Below are positions 14,329 through 21,582 of a DNA stretch of 43,289 nucleotides, piece after piece. Source of the DNA: Myxococcota bacterium. Lineage in GTDB: Bacteria > Myxococcota_A > Polyangia > JAAYKL01. Where the stretch lies: contig JASJCT010000063.1 of NCBI GenBank assembly GCA_030065855.1, forward strand, positions 1-43,289, read 5' to 3'. Position 1 is the stretch's first letter. Each line of letters starts with the position of its first letter. The position numbers and the translations under genes are program-made. Below the pieces are notes generated by a model. The model was not told the DNA's origin. It did not search any database and was given only the letters and a program-made list of their open reading frames with translations.

Positions 14329-15240
14329 GTGGCGCTCAGAAAGATAAAAACAGAAAATAAATCAGATCAAAAAGACGCACTCGATCCGAGCAAGGATCAG
14401 TTTGTCACCCGCACCATGTCTGCGTTTGATTGGGCATATGAACACCGTCGCCCCATCATCGCGCTGCTGGCTTCTGTGTTGGCAGTAGCTGTTGCCGGGA
14501 TTGTCATCGACGGCTTTTGGGAGCGATCAAACGAAGCCGCTTCATCAGCACTGTCAGACGGCCTCATGGCGTCTGTATCTCCGGTAATACCGGCATCAGA
14601 CGGCGACGACCCTGCAGTGCCAAAAGCCGAAAAAGAAGAAGAGCAGACCTTTGAAACAATCGGTGCCCGGGCAACAGAGACGCTCAAGGGATTTAAACAG
14701 GCCGTTGAAAAAACAGATTCAGGCTCTATTATCCAGATCTTTGCCAAGCTCGGTATGGCAGCGGCCCATTATGATTTAAAGGAGTACGGTCAGGCAATAG
14801 AGATATATAAGGCCATCGCATCTTCCAAAGATGCATCCACAGGCTGGATACAACAGCTCGCTTTAGAGGGCTTGGGCCTCGCCCTGGAGGCCGCCGGGCG
14901 CTTTGATGAAGCAAAAACACAATTCGAAAAGATGGCTGGGACGACCGACGGTTCGGCCGCGCCTATCGCCGATTACCATGCTGCACGTCACGCCGAGAAA
15001 GCAGGCGATACGGAAAAAGCCCAGATCCATTACAAGAAAGTGGTGGATGCGTTTGCCGAACAAGGCGATGTGAGCCAGCTCGATTACTTGTTTGTTCAAG
15101 CAAGGGAGCGGTTGCTGTCCATAGACCCCACCGCTGACGTGCCACCCCTGCCCGGTGGTGGCATGGGCGCCTTGGACGGCATTGATCCCAAAATTCTCAA
15201 GCAGCTCATGCAGGCCCAAGCCGGAGGTGGACCGAGTTGA
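14329..15240 (+). CDS. YfgM-like TPR protein
   Basis: The 303-residue product has a cytoplasmic N-terminal part rich in charged residues and one membrane helix (HRRPIIALLASVLAVAVAGIVI, residues about 39-60). A periplasmic TPR region follows (residues about 120-260; helices such as KLGMAAAHYDLKEYGQAIEIY and LALEAAGRFDEAKTQFEKM), then a Gly/Pro-rich tail. Layout and position before bamB match E. coli YfgM, which works with PpiD at the SecYEG translocon (established for E. coli). The GTG at 14329 has AGGGAG 10 bases upstream; the frame extends to 14266, but that part would overlap the transcript leader and encodes no conserved sequence. Its stop overlaps the next start as TTGA. Confidence 0.7.
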   Translation: MALRKIKTENKSDQKDALDPSKDQFVTRTMSAFDWAYEHRRPIIALLASVLAVAVAGIVIDGFWERSNEAASSALSDGLMASVSPVIPASDGDDPAVPKAEKEEEQTFETIGARATETLKGFKQAVEKTDSGSIIQIFAKLGMAAAHYDLKEYGQAIEIYKAIASSKDASTGWIQQLALEGLGLALEAAGRFDEAKTQFEKMAGTTDGSAAPIADYHAARHAEKAGDTEKAQIHYKKVVDAFAEQGDVSQLDYLFVQARERLLSIDPTADVPPLPGGGMGALDGIDPKILKQLMQAQAGGGPS

Positions 15241-16430
15241 GGCACGTAGCGCTTTCCCTTGTGCTGATAGGCCTTTTGGATGCGGGATGTGCCGGAAAAC
15301 AACTCGTGTCCAACGAATGGTCCGAGCCAGCAGCTGTCAAGGTCGTCCGCCTTCGATGGGTGAAACAACTCTATCCCTCCTTGCCCAACTATCTCATCCC
15401 AGAGATGGGGGAGGAGCTCGATCGGTTTAATCCAATAGAGACCGCATCGGCCGGATTCGATACAGACCTAGGCCGCGCATTCATTGGCGCCTCGTCAGGC
15501 GCTCTCTACTGCATAGATCTGAAAAGCGCACAGACCCTGTGGCGATTCGAAATCGACGACGCAGTCGGGTCTACCCCTATCTTTGATGCAGGACGCAAAG
15601 CAGTCTATTTTGGCGCTGACGACGGCATCTTTTACGCGATTCACGCCCGGTCTGGACGTCCACTCTGGCATGTGGAGATAGGTGCAGAAATTAGGCGCAA
15701 ACCCATCTTTTTCGAGGATACCCTCTATGTGGCCAGCGCAGACAACGCAGTCAAGGCCCTGGATCCCAAAACAGGAGAGATCATCTGGCAATATCGCAGA
15801 CCAGCCGTGGAGGGATTTTCATCAGCCGGATATGCCGGCCTGACCCTCCATGCGTCAACGTTGATTACTGGTTTTAGCGACGGATATGTGGTCGCCATCG
15901 ACACAGTAGGGGGCAATGTCTTGTGGTCCCAAGATCTAGCCGGCGAAGTCATAACCGTTTCCAAGGATGGCGCGGTTGCCTTGGTCGATGTGGACGCGAC
16001 ACCGGTCATAACAAAAGGCATTGCCATTGCCGCGTCAGTCGCTGGCGGTATCCAAGGACTCAATCCAGAGACCGGTGCCGTCAAATGGACAAGGCCTGAG
16101 ATAACCGGCGTCACCGGGCTCGCAGCTAAAGATGGGGTGATCTATGCCGCCCGATCCGGGTTTGGACTGAGTGCTTTGGATCCGATCGACGGCAGGGCAT
16201 TATGGACGCGCCGATTTAAATCCGGCGTCTTGCAAGATCCAGTGATCCATGACGATGTATTGCTAATTTCAGACAGTGAATTCGGGCTTTATGTTGTATC
16301 GACACTTAAAGGGGATCTGCTGCAAAAACTGGATCAAAGGGAGGGTTTTTTTGCCAGACCGAGCATCCAAGGGGGGTATATGCTCATCCTAGGGAACAAC
16401 GGCACCCTCTATGCCACGAGCATCATGTAG
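15237..16430 (+). CDS. bamB: BamB-like outer membrane protein assembly lipoprotein
   Basis: The 397-residue protein has a lipoprotein signal with anchor Cys18 in LLDAGC. The mature part is a PQQ-type beta-propeller: repeated W-x-Y/F-x2-blocks such as TLWRFEIDDAVGSTPIF, LWHVEIGAEIRRKPIF, IIWQYRRPA, VLWSQDLAG, VKWTRPEITG and LWTRRFKSG, each preceded by a G/A-x2-ALD-x-x-x-G turn. This is the BamB pattern at the usual length. BamB assists the BAM complex in folding outer-membrane proteins. The TTG start has GGAGGT 8 bases upstream and overlaps the yfgM-like stop (TTGA), so translation is coupled. Confidence 0.85.
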   Translation: MRHVALSLVLIGLLDAGCAGKQLVSNEWSEPAAVKVVRLRWVKQLYPSLPNYLIPEMGEELDRFNPIETASAGFDTDLGRAFIGASSGALYCIDLKSAQTLWRFEIDDAVGSTPIFDAGRKAVYFGADDGIFYAIHARSGRPLWHVEIGAEIRRKPIFFEDTLYVASADNAVKALDPKTGEIIWQYRRPAVEGFSSAGYAGLTLHASTLITGFSDGYVVAIDTVGGNVLWSQDLAGEVITVSKDGAVALVDVDATPVITKGIAIAASVAGGIQGLNPETGAVKWTRPEITGVTGLAAKDGVIYAARSGFGLSALDPIDGRALWTRRFKSGVLQDPVIHDDVLLISDSEFGLYVVSTLKGDLLQKLDQREGFFARPSIQGGYMLILGNNGTLYATSIM

Positions 16431-16502
16431 CCCTGATCTTTCGAATGCCCTAAGGAGCTAGCATTATGTCAAACGCATTTTGTCGGGTGAAGATAGCAAA
16501 TT

Positions 16503-16598
16503 CCCCCTTGAAAAAGGGGGTTAGGGGGATTTTGTCATATCGCAATGCCAGCGGAAATGACGAAATCCCCCCGGCCCCCTTTGCCAAAAAAGGGGGAG
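16503..16598. repeat. Hairpin-type dispersed repeat, copy 2
   Basis: Same build as 1-93: outer arms of CCCCCTTG/AAGGGGG type, then GGGGGATTTTGTCAT paired with ATGACGAAATCCCCC, around a unique centre of about 17 bases. It lies between bamB and the peptidase gene. An open frame running through it (from 16545) would add about 32 residues to the peptidase, but these are only the translation of the repeat. Either arm may act as a terminator for bamB. Confidence 0.8.
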
Positions 16599-16640
16599 GG
16601 CCTCTACCTGACCTTATCGACGGGACAGAGTACTAACACT

Positions 16641-17798
16641 ATGTCGCTTTCATCCGATGAGCTCGTAGCCCTTGTAAACCGAGTTTTTAGGCCTGGGCCT
16701 GCTGATCGCAAAATTGCCATTTTTGTGGATTTGCCCGATGCGGAGACACCAGATACACCCTCCTGGAAAGAGCGCAGGGAAATGGCAGCCCAGTGGGCGA
16801 AACTGCTCGGATCTCGGCATCGCGACGTGGGAGTCGACTGCGTTGACCTGATACTCTATCGAAACGCACGGGCCAACAATGCTGACCTGCCAGATGAAGC
16901 GATGCGTTGGGATAGCGGTACCCTGCCACGAACCGCTGATACCGAGATAGGCCCCCAGACATCAATGGCGTACATCTTTGAGACCTACCAAATGCTCATT
17001 GCGCCAACAGAGCTGTCAGCCACTGCGCCATTGAAAATCGCAGCCAAAACGTATGGATTTCGCGCGGCGACCATGCCTGGCTTTGAGCCGTCCATGGTCC
17101 CGGCGCTGCGTCTCGACTACGGGCTCATCGGCAGGCGAACAGCTCGGCTAAAAGCACTGCTCGATGGGGCCGAGGCCTGCCATATCGATTTTGTTGCCGA
17201 GGGAAAAGAGCATGCGCTCTTTCTCGACCTGCGCCATCGAAGCGCCCACGCCTCTGGCGGGATCTTCACGCAAAAAGGAGAAGTTGGTAACCTGCCGTCT
17301 GGGGAATCCTACATCGTCCCCTACGAAGGGGAGCTGGACCGGGATGCCAGCCGAACCGCCGGACAAATCCCCGTGGAGCTGGATAACGAAATCGTCGTCT
17401 ACCGCATCGAACAAAATCGCGCTGCAGCTATTCTGTCGGACAATACTGCCTCGCGCAAAGAAGCTGCCGCCCTTGCAGCAGAGCCGGCATACGGGAATAT
17501 CGCAGAGCTGGGCCTGGGGGTCCTCGGCGATTTTGGATTGTCCCCAACAGGATCTGTGCTTCTCGATGAAAAACTCGGACTCCATATCGCATTTGGCCGT
17601 TCAGAGCATTTTGGCGGGCAGGTGGGTCCGGGCAGTTTTTCGAGCCCAGATAAGGTCGTTCACATCGATCGCGTCTACATTCCCAAGCTTCAGCCCAAAA
17701 TCCGTATTTCAGCCGCAACCCTTATCTTTGCAAACGGCCAAAAAACCATTTTAATGAAGGACAATGCATACACAAGCACTGCTTATGAGGATGGATAA
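16641..17798 (+). CDS. M29-family-like metallo-aminopeptidase
   Basis: The 385-residue product has the C-terminal metal-site pattern of M29 (thermophilic) aminopeptidases. A first Glu lies in NLPSGESYIVP, a second in GNIAELGLG, His in GLHIAFGRSEH, and His/Asp in VVHIDRVYIP, all in the family order. The N-terminal half (VNRVFRPGPADRKIAIFVDLP onward) is less conserved and appears to form a sugar- or nucleotide-independent alpha/beta domain. It would remove N-terminal amino acids from peptides in the cytoplasm, using two divalent metals. The start at 16641 is preferred because sequence upstream is the dispersed repeat; the ribosome site is poor (GACAGAG). ybeY follows after 8 bases. Assignment is by motif only. 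Confidence 0.7.
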   Translation: MSLSSDELVALVNRVFRPGPADRKIAIFVDLPDAETPDTPSWKERREMAAQWAKLLGSRHRDVGVDCVDLILYRNARANNADLPDEAMRWDSGTLPRTADTEIGPQTSMAYIFETYQMLIAPTELSATAPLKIAAKTYGFRAATMPGFEPSMVPALRLDYGLIGRRTARLKALLDGAEACHIDFVAEGKEHALFLDLRHRSAHASGGIFTQKGEVGNLPSGESYIVPYEGELDRDASRTAGQIPVELDNEIVVYRIEQNRAAAILSDNTASRKEAAALAAEPAYGNIAELGLGVLGDFGLSPTGSVLLDEKLGLHIAFGRSEHFGGQVGPGSFSSPDKVVHIDRVYIPKLQPKIRISAATLIFANGQKTILMKDNAYTSTAYEDG

Positions 17799-17806
17799 CT
17801 GACCCC

Positions 17807-18274
17807 GTGGCTATCCATCGCCCACCGAACGTCCTTGTGAGCTGCCGCGGTAACCGGGGTATGGTGGATCCCCGAACTGTTTCGAGGCGCGCTGCGCGTA
17901 TCTTAGGCGCCATCGAACGCCCCTTGGCCGAGCTATCCATTGTCCTGTGCGACGACGCCTTCATTAGAAAATTGAACCAGGACTTTCGCGGGCGCGATAT
18001 GGCGACAGATGTGCTCTCCTTTCCCATGGCTGAAGAGGTGCCCATCGACCCTGACCTAGATGTGCTCGGGGACGTGGTCGTGTCAGTGGAGACGGCAAAT
18101 CGACAGGCAAACAGCGCTCATATCCGGACAATAGACGAAGTTACATCCCTGCTGATCCACGGTGTGCTCCATCTCGTGGGCTGGGATCACGATAGCCCGG
18201 CATCTGAAAAGCGAATGTTTCAGGAAAGTTCGAGAATAGAGACCCTAGTCACAGGAAAACCATTGGCATTGTGA
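17807..18274 (+). CDS. ybeY: Endoribonuclease YbeY
   Basis: The 155-residue protein has the YbeY signature HGVLHLVGWDH (His118, His122, His128 as zinc ligands). It also has the upstream motifs IRKLNQDFRGRDMATDVLSFP and LGDVVVSVETA, all in the usual positions. Its length equals that of E. coli YbeY (155). YbeY is a single-strand-specific metal-dependent RNase in 16S rRNA 3' maturation and ribosome quality control (established). The start is GTG at 17807 with only a weak ribosome site; an internal ATG at 17861 is possible but would cut the conserved N-terminal region. PhoH, a frequent neighbour elsewhere, is absent here. Confidence 0.93.
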   Translation: MAIHRPPNVLVSCRGNRGMVDPRTVSRRAARILGAIERPLAELSIVLCDDAFIRKLNQDFRGRDMATDVLSFPMAEEVPIDPDLDVLGDVVVSVETANRQANSAHIRTIDEVTSLLIHGVLHLVGWDHDSPASEKRMFQESSRIETLVTGKPLAL

Positions 18275-18549
18275 ACCATTTCAGAGGGCGTTTTTTTCAT
18301 GGGGGTGAGCTGTGGAAAAACAGTGGGTTTTGTCACTGGGAACCGGCTTTTTTTGCTCACGCAGGCGATATCAAAAAACATGCCCACCCTCAAGAAGTCA
18401 AAATTTATAAATAAATACAGACATTTAAGCCATCACATGATCATATGAACCGGTTCGGACAGCTGATGTGACGATATGTTGTGATTGCAACCAGGCCCTG
18501 TGGATAACCTGTGGATAACTCGTCTTAAAAAACCTGTAACAATGCGACT
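18275..18549. other. Non-coding region with DnaA boxes and an AT-rich stretch
   Basis: Two perfect 9-mers TGTGGATAA (reverse of TTATCCACA) lie at 18499-18507 and 18510-18518, 11 bases apart start to start. A one-mismatch copy (TGTGGAAAA) is at 18311-18319. An AT-rich stretch lies at about 18398-18430. GTGAGC (18305) and GCTCAC (18355) form an inverted repeat around a small CAGTG/CACTG hairpin (18321-18338). The layout resembles a replication origin or a DnaA-titrating site, but no dnaA, dnaN, gidA or parAB genes are nearby. The region lies between the ends of two convergent genes. Confidence 0.5.
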
Positions 18550-18876
18550 TTATTCATCATCGAGGCATGCTTCGACAGCGCGATGAAACGCTTCGAGGAG
18601 GGCCACTTTTATGGGATTTTCAGAGGCCCGATCCCCTGTGGCATCTATTTTTTTGGCCTTCACCGAGAGCGCCTTGGCAAGGGGGTGACCTTTTAGCTGC
18701 TTTGCCAGATGAATGGCTTCATTTTCTGCTTCATGCGGTTCGAACGAGAAACGCACTTCGCAAACCGTTTCGTTCCGCACCTCGACCTCAGCCGCGGCAC
18801 TAATGCCCTTTAGCTGAAACTCACCTTTTCCCGTTCTTATATGGTCTTCGTTGTCGCCGTCGTTCCATCCACCCAT
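18550..18876 (-). CDS. Small hypothetical protein
   Basis: A 108-residue, acidic, soluble product with no recognised domain. Its centre has alternating strands (AAAEVEVRNETVCEVRFSFEP), then a helix (NEAIHLAKQLKGHPLAKAL), and a C-terminal helix (NPIKVALLEAFHRAVEACLDD). It follows the Crp/Fnr gene after 48 bases on the same strand, so it may be co-transcribed or regulated with it. The ribosome site is weak and another ATG lies just upstream in frame. It could be a real gene or a chance frame, but codon use and the absence of a better alternative favour a gene. Confidence 0.55.
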   Translation of the reverse strand: MGGWNDGDNEDHIRTGKGEFQLKGISAAAEVEVRNETVCEVRFSFEPHEAENEAIHLAKQLKGHPLAKALSVKAKKIDATGDRASENPIKVALLEAFHRAVEACLDDE

Positions 18877-18924
18877 GATGGTAGCGAGTATTGGATGTTT
18901 GATGGGCGATTCCTATGATAGAGA

Positions 18925-19632
18925 TCATACGTGTGCCGTTATCCCGGCTGCCAGATCCTCCAATGTCTCCCTATCTCGAATGCAGATGCCTCTTTTGTCA
19001 TTGGTAACGATGTCCATCTTTCGCCATCTGCTCATAACCCGAATCGCCGTTTCAACAGTGGTACCAACGAGATCGGCAATGTCCTGGCGGGAGAGCACGA
19101 GGGGAATGGTGATATCCGCATCCCCGGACTCCTCTCCAATGCGATCTGCCAATTTGAGCAGGAGATGGGCCATGCGGTATTCCACGCCACCAGCTGCCAA
19201 CTCCTTGATTTTCTGCATTAGCATCCTCTGGCGTCGAGACATACCGCGCAGAGATTTGAGTGCCAGATGGGGAAATGCCGACAGCAGGTCGATAACGTGC
19301 TGCCGGGGCACGCAGAGGAGCTCAGTTGGAGACAAACAAACCGCCGCAGTGGTGTAGGTACCGCCGACAAAGAGGGCCATTTCGCCGATGGGCTCTCCGG
19401 GGCCATAAATCTCGATTATCACATCCTTACCGGTCTCGGAGTGTTTGATGAGCTTTACCCGACCGTTTACGATGAAGTAAAGATAGCGGCTGACATCGCC
19501 TTCATTCCAAACAAATGCTTGGCGATCGAGCTTGAGTAAAGTGGTCTCCTTGGCCACTTGAGACAACTGGGCTTCCGGAATATCGGTAAACAGCGGGCAG
19601 CGGTTGAACTTTGCCACAATGTCCTGAGCCAT
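18925..19632 (-). CDS. Crp/Fnr-family transcription regulator
   Basis: A 235-residue protein. The N-terminal cyclic-nucleotide-binding-type beta-roll covers residues about 10-125 (FVWNEGDVSRYLYFIVNGRVKLI, then YGPGEPIGEMALFVGGTYTTAAV). A dimer helix and a winged helix-turn-helix follow (LVLSRQDIADLVGTTVETAIRVMSRW, near residues 176-201). The E-A/x-x-R recognition-helix pattern (ETAIRVMSR) is Crp/Fnr-like. There are no N-terminal Cys clusters as in Fnr, so an iron-sulfur sensor is unlikely; the effector is unknown. The start at 19632 has GGAGGT 8 bases upstream. It is divergent from the ECF sigma gene. Confidence 0.9.
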   Translation of the reverse strand: MAQDIVAKFNRCPLFTDIPEAQLSQVAKETTLLKLDRQAFVWNEGDVSRYLYFIVNGRVKLIKHSETGKDVIIEIYGPGEPIGEMALFVGGTYTTAAVCLSPTELLCVPRQHVIDLLSAFPHLALKSLRGMSRRQRMLMQKIKELAAGGVEYRMAHLLLKLADRIGEESGDADITIPLVLSRQDIADLVGTTVETAIRVMSRWRKMDIVTNDKRGICIRDRETLEDLAAGITAHV

Positions 19633-19776
19633 TAACAACGACCTCCACCTTCTTTCCCTACCTTTGTCGGCGGGTAATTGTCAATGAGCAATGCCACCCA
19701 TATTGCCCGGTTTGCCACGCACAAGACCATCTGCCGATTGAAAATACAAATCCCCAACCGTTGCGGGTGCCTGTGT

Positions 19777-19837
19777 GAGGTGGTAAAGTCCCATATCAAT
19801 GTACTTGGCATAGGCTCTATCCATTTTTTACCACCTC
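19777..19837. promoter_or_regulatory. Inverted repeat upstream of the ECF sigma gene
   Basis: An 11-base perfect inverted repeat, GAGGTGGTAAA (19777-19787) and TTTACCACCTC (19827-19837), with a 39-base loop. It lies in the divergent space between the Crp/Fnr gene and the sigma gene, 30 bases before the sigma start. It could be a paired operator or an RNA stem in the sigma leader. The Crp-type regulator is a candidate binder, though the half-sites are far apart for one dimer. Confidence 0.5.
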
Positions 19838-19866
19838 CCGGCTTGAGGCCTTGAGGATTGAATAAA

Positions 19867-20517
19867 TTGTCTTCAACAATGTCCAACTACAAGAAGGAAG
19901 CGCCGGATAAGAAGGCAGAAGCGAAAATGGACTTGGAGCTCGTTCGGCGTTGTCAGGCCGGAGACGAGGCGGCGTTTGGAGCGTTGGTATGTCGGTATCA
20001 ACGCAAGGTATTCAACGTTGCACTCAGCATGGTCAAAGACCCGGAAGATGCGATGGACATTGCCCAGGACGCATTTATAAAGGTTCATCGATATCTCGGC
20101 AGCTTTCAGGGGACGTCGAGCTTCTATACGTGGCTCTATCGAATTGTCGTCAATTTGTGTATCGACCATCTGCGGCGCACAGGTCGGTATGCGAGCACGA
20201 ACTTCGATGAAAAAATTGACCACCAGGCCCACATGGCAGAGGGAAATGGCGTGCTTTCGAATAGACAGGATACAAACCCGTCGAAGATGTTGGGTCGCAA
20301 GGAGCTTGCAGCCCAGATCCGGGTGGCCGTCGAAGCGCTGCCACCCTATCACCGGACCGTCATCGTGATGCGCGAAATAGAAGGCATGTCCTACGCTGAA
20401 ATCGCACGGGCGATGAAGGTCTCCAAGGGAACGATTATGTCGCGCCTTCACCACGCGCGGAAAAAGCTTCAGCGGGCACTCGGGGACTATCTCGAGGACA
20501 GCATCGCGGTGGAATAG
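19867..20517 (+). CDS. ECF (RpoE-type) sigma factor
   Basis: A 216-residue sigma70-family protein of ECF layout. Region 2 spans residues about 16-90 (LVRRCQAGDEAAFGALVCRYQ, AMDIAQDAFIKVHRYLGSF, FYTWLYRIVVNLCIDHLRR). Region 4 spans about 135-195 (ALPPYHRTVIVMREIEGMSYAEIARAMKVSKGTIMSRLHHARKKL). No region 3 is present. The start is uncertain: TTG at 19867 has GAGGA at 9 bases, ATG at 19879 has no good site, and TTG at 19858 is too close. The gene heads an operon with a membrane anti-sigma factor, an exported protein and an outer-membrane protein, which suggests a cell-envelope response. Confidence 0.93.
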   Translation: MSSTMSNYKKEAPDKKAEAKMDLELVRRCQAGDEAAFGALVCRYQRKVFNVALSMVKDPEDAMDIAQDAFIKVHRYLGSFQGTSSFYTWLYRIVVNLCIDHLRRTGRYASTNFDEKIDHQAHMAEGNGVLSNRQDTNPSKMLGRKELAAQIRVAVEALPPYHRTVIVMREIEGMSYAEIARAMKVSKGTIMSRLHHARKKLQRALGDYLEDSIAVE

Positions 20518-20531
20518 GAGTGCCACACCAA

Positions 20532-21080
20532 ATGCCAAAGCTGACACAGAAACTGCTCGAGCAATACCACGACGGAGAGCTCAGCCCTCGAAAAGCAAGA
20601 TGGGTTGAACAGCAGCTTCGCAATTCGCCCGAGCACGCTGAGGCCCTAAAAAAGATAGCCAAAATGGGTACCCTGCTGAACCTAATGGCTGAAGAGACGC
20701 TTTCCGATGTCTCGTTTGAGGGATTTGAAACAAGGGTCGCGGCGGGCATCCGCACTGCCGCACGCCCTGGGCTTAAAGAGCGCATAAACGTGTGGGTGTC
20801 GGAATTCATCACCCACAGGCGAACCATCTGGGTGCCAACCGCCGGAATTGCAACCGCTGCAATCGCCGTTCTTATCGCACTGCCGTTTGTCAGCGGACCG
20901 ACGAGGACGCCGCCGCCCGGATCCCACATCGAAGAAATTCAGCTTACGAGCCATTCACCGAGCCCAAGTGCGGTAGGCTCGACCATCGTCTCGGTCAGGA
21001 TGGGTCAAGCCAATGGTTGGAAGTATCAATTAAAGGATGATAGCGGCGGCACCATAGGGGTTGCATGGATAGCAGAGTAG
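20532..21080 (+). CDS. Anti-sigma factor, single-pass membrane protein
   Basis: The 182-residue product follows the sigma gene after 14 bases; AGGAG is 11 bases before the ATG at 20532. The N-terminal helices (LLEQYHDGELSPRKARWVEQQL, then HAEALKKIAKMG) look like an anti-sigma domain, but the His-x3-Cys-x2-Cys zinc motif of ZAS proteins is missing. One membrane helix lies at residues about 99-118 (TAGIATAAIAVLIALPFV). The C-terminal periplasmic part (about 60 residues) may be the sensing domain. The sigma-anti-sigma pairing is inferred from position and topology. Release by regulated proteolysis is possible but not shown. Confidence 0.8.
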   Translation: MPKLTQKLLEQYHDGELSPRKARWVEQQLRNSPEHAEALKKIAKMGTLLNLMAEETLSDVSFEGFETRVAAGIRTAARPGLKERINVWVSEFITHRRTIWVPTAGIATAAIAVLIALPFVSGPTRTPPPGSHIEEIQLTSHSPSPSAVGSTIVSVRMGQANGWKYQLKDDSGGTIGVAWIAE

Positions 21081-21114
21081 CAATAACGGATAGCTACTCA
21101 TTAAGAGGGATAAA

Positions 21115-21582
21115 ATGAAAGGCAGGCTTCCTATCGTAGCCGTGTTACTCGCCCTTTTCACCGGAACCGTCGATGTGCGCGCCGGAGAGAGTGTTCGATG
21201 CGAAATCTTGACCATCCAGGCATCAAACACAGGCCAGGGGATCGATCCAGCACTCAGGGCCCATCGCAGCTTGTTTCTTCAGGCGCCCTTTTCCAGCTAT
21301 AATACGTTTCGATTGGTAAACCGGCACATCCACACCATGGCTCTCGGTGTTCACAAATCCCTGACCCTACCCCCGTCTCTAACAGGGTCCTTGCGCCTCA
21401 ACCGCATCGATGGGGCAAAACTCGACCTGACCCTGACCCTGACGCGCCAAGGGCGTGAACCGATACGAATTAACGGCAAAGCGAGTCCAGGGTCTCCCTT
21501 CTTTGCAGCTGGCCTGAAAAATACCCAAGGCGTCTGGATATTTGGCGTTGTGTGCCATAGAGATGGTATTGTTCATCATTAG
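21115..21582 (+). CDS. Hypothetical exported protein of the ECF operon
   Basis: A 155-residue product with a signal peptide (LPIVAVLLALFTGTVDVRAG, cleavage after VRA). The mature part is beta-rich and contains two Cys that could pair (CEIL near the start, VCHRD near the end). GAGGG lies just upstream of the ATG. The mature domain ends with a Trp-rich strand (GVWIFGVVCH). I do not recognise a family. It lies between the anti-sigma factor and the outer-membrane protein, and its stop overlaps the next GTG by one base, so they are co-expressed and may act together at the envelope. Confidence 0.75.
   Translation: MKGRLPIVAVLLALFTGTVDVRAGESVRCEILTIQASNTGQGIDPALRAHRSLFLQAPFSSYNTFRLVNRHIHTMALGVHKSLTLPPSLTGSLRLNRIDGAKLDLTLTLTRQGREPIRINGKASPGSPFFAAGLKNTQGVWIFGVVCHRDGIVHH

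Noticed and set aside
16545..16640. N-terminal extension of the M29-like peptidase
   Set aside because: These residues are the translation of the dispersed hairpin repeat; the ATG at 16641 is a better start.
19632..19886. Small open frame upstream of the Crp/Fnr gene
   Set aside because: It overlaps both regulators' starts, has no good ribosome site and no recognisable sequence.
19873..20547. Open frame antisense to the ECF sigma gene
   Set aside because: The sense strand encodes clear sigma regions 2 and 4; the antisense product has no recognisable features.
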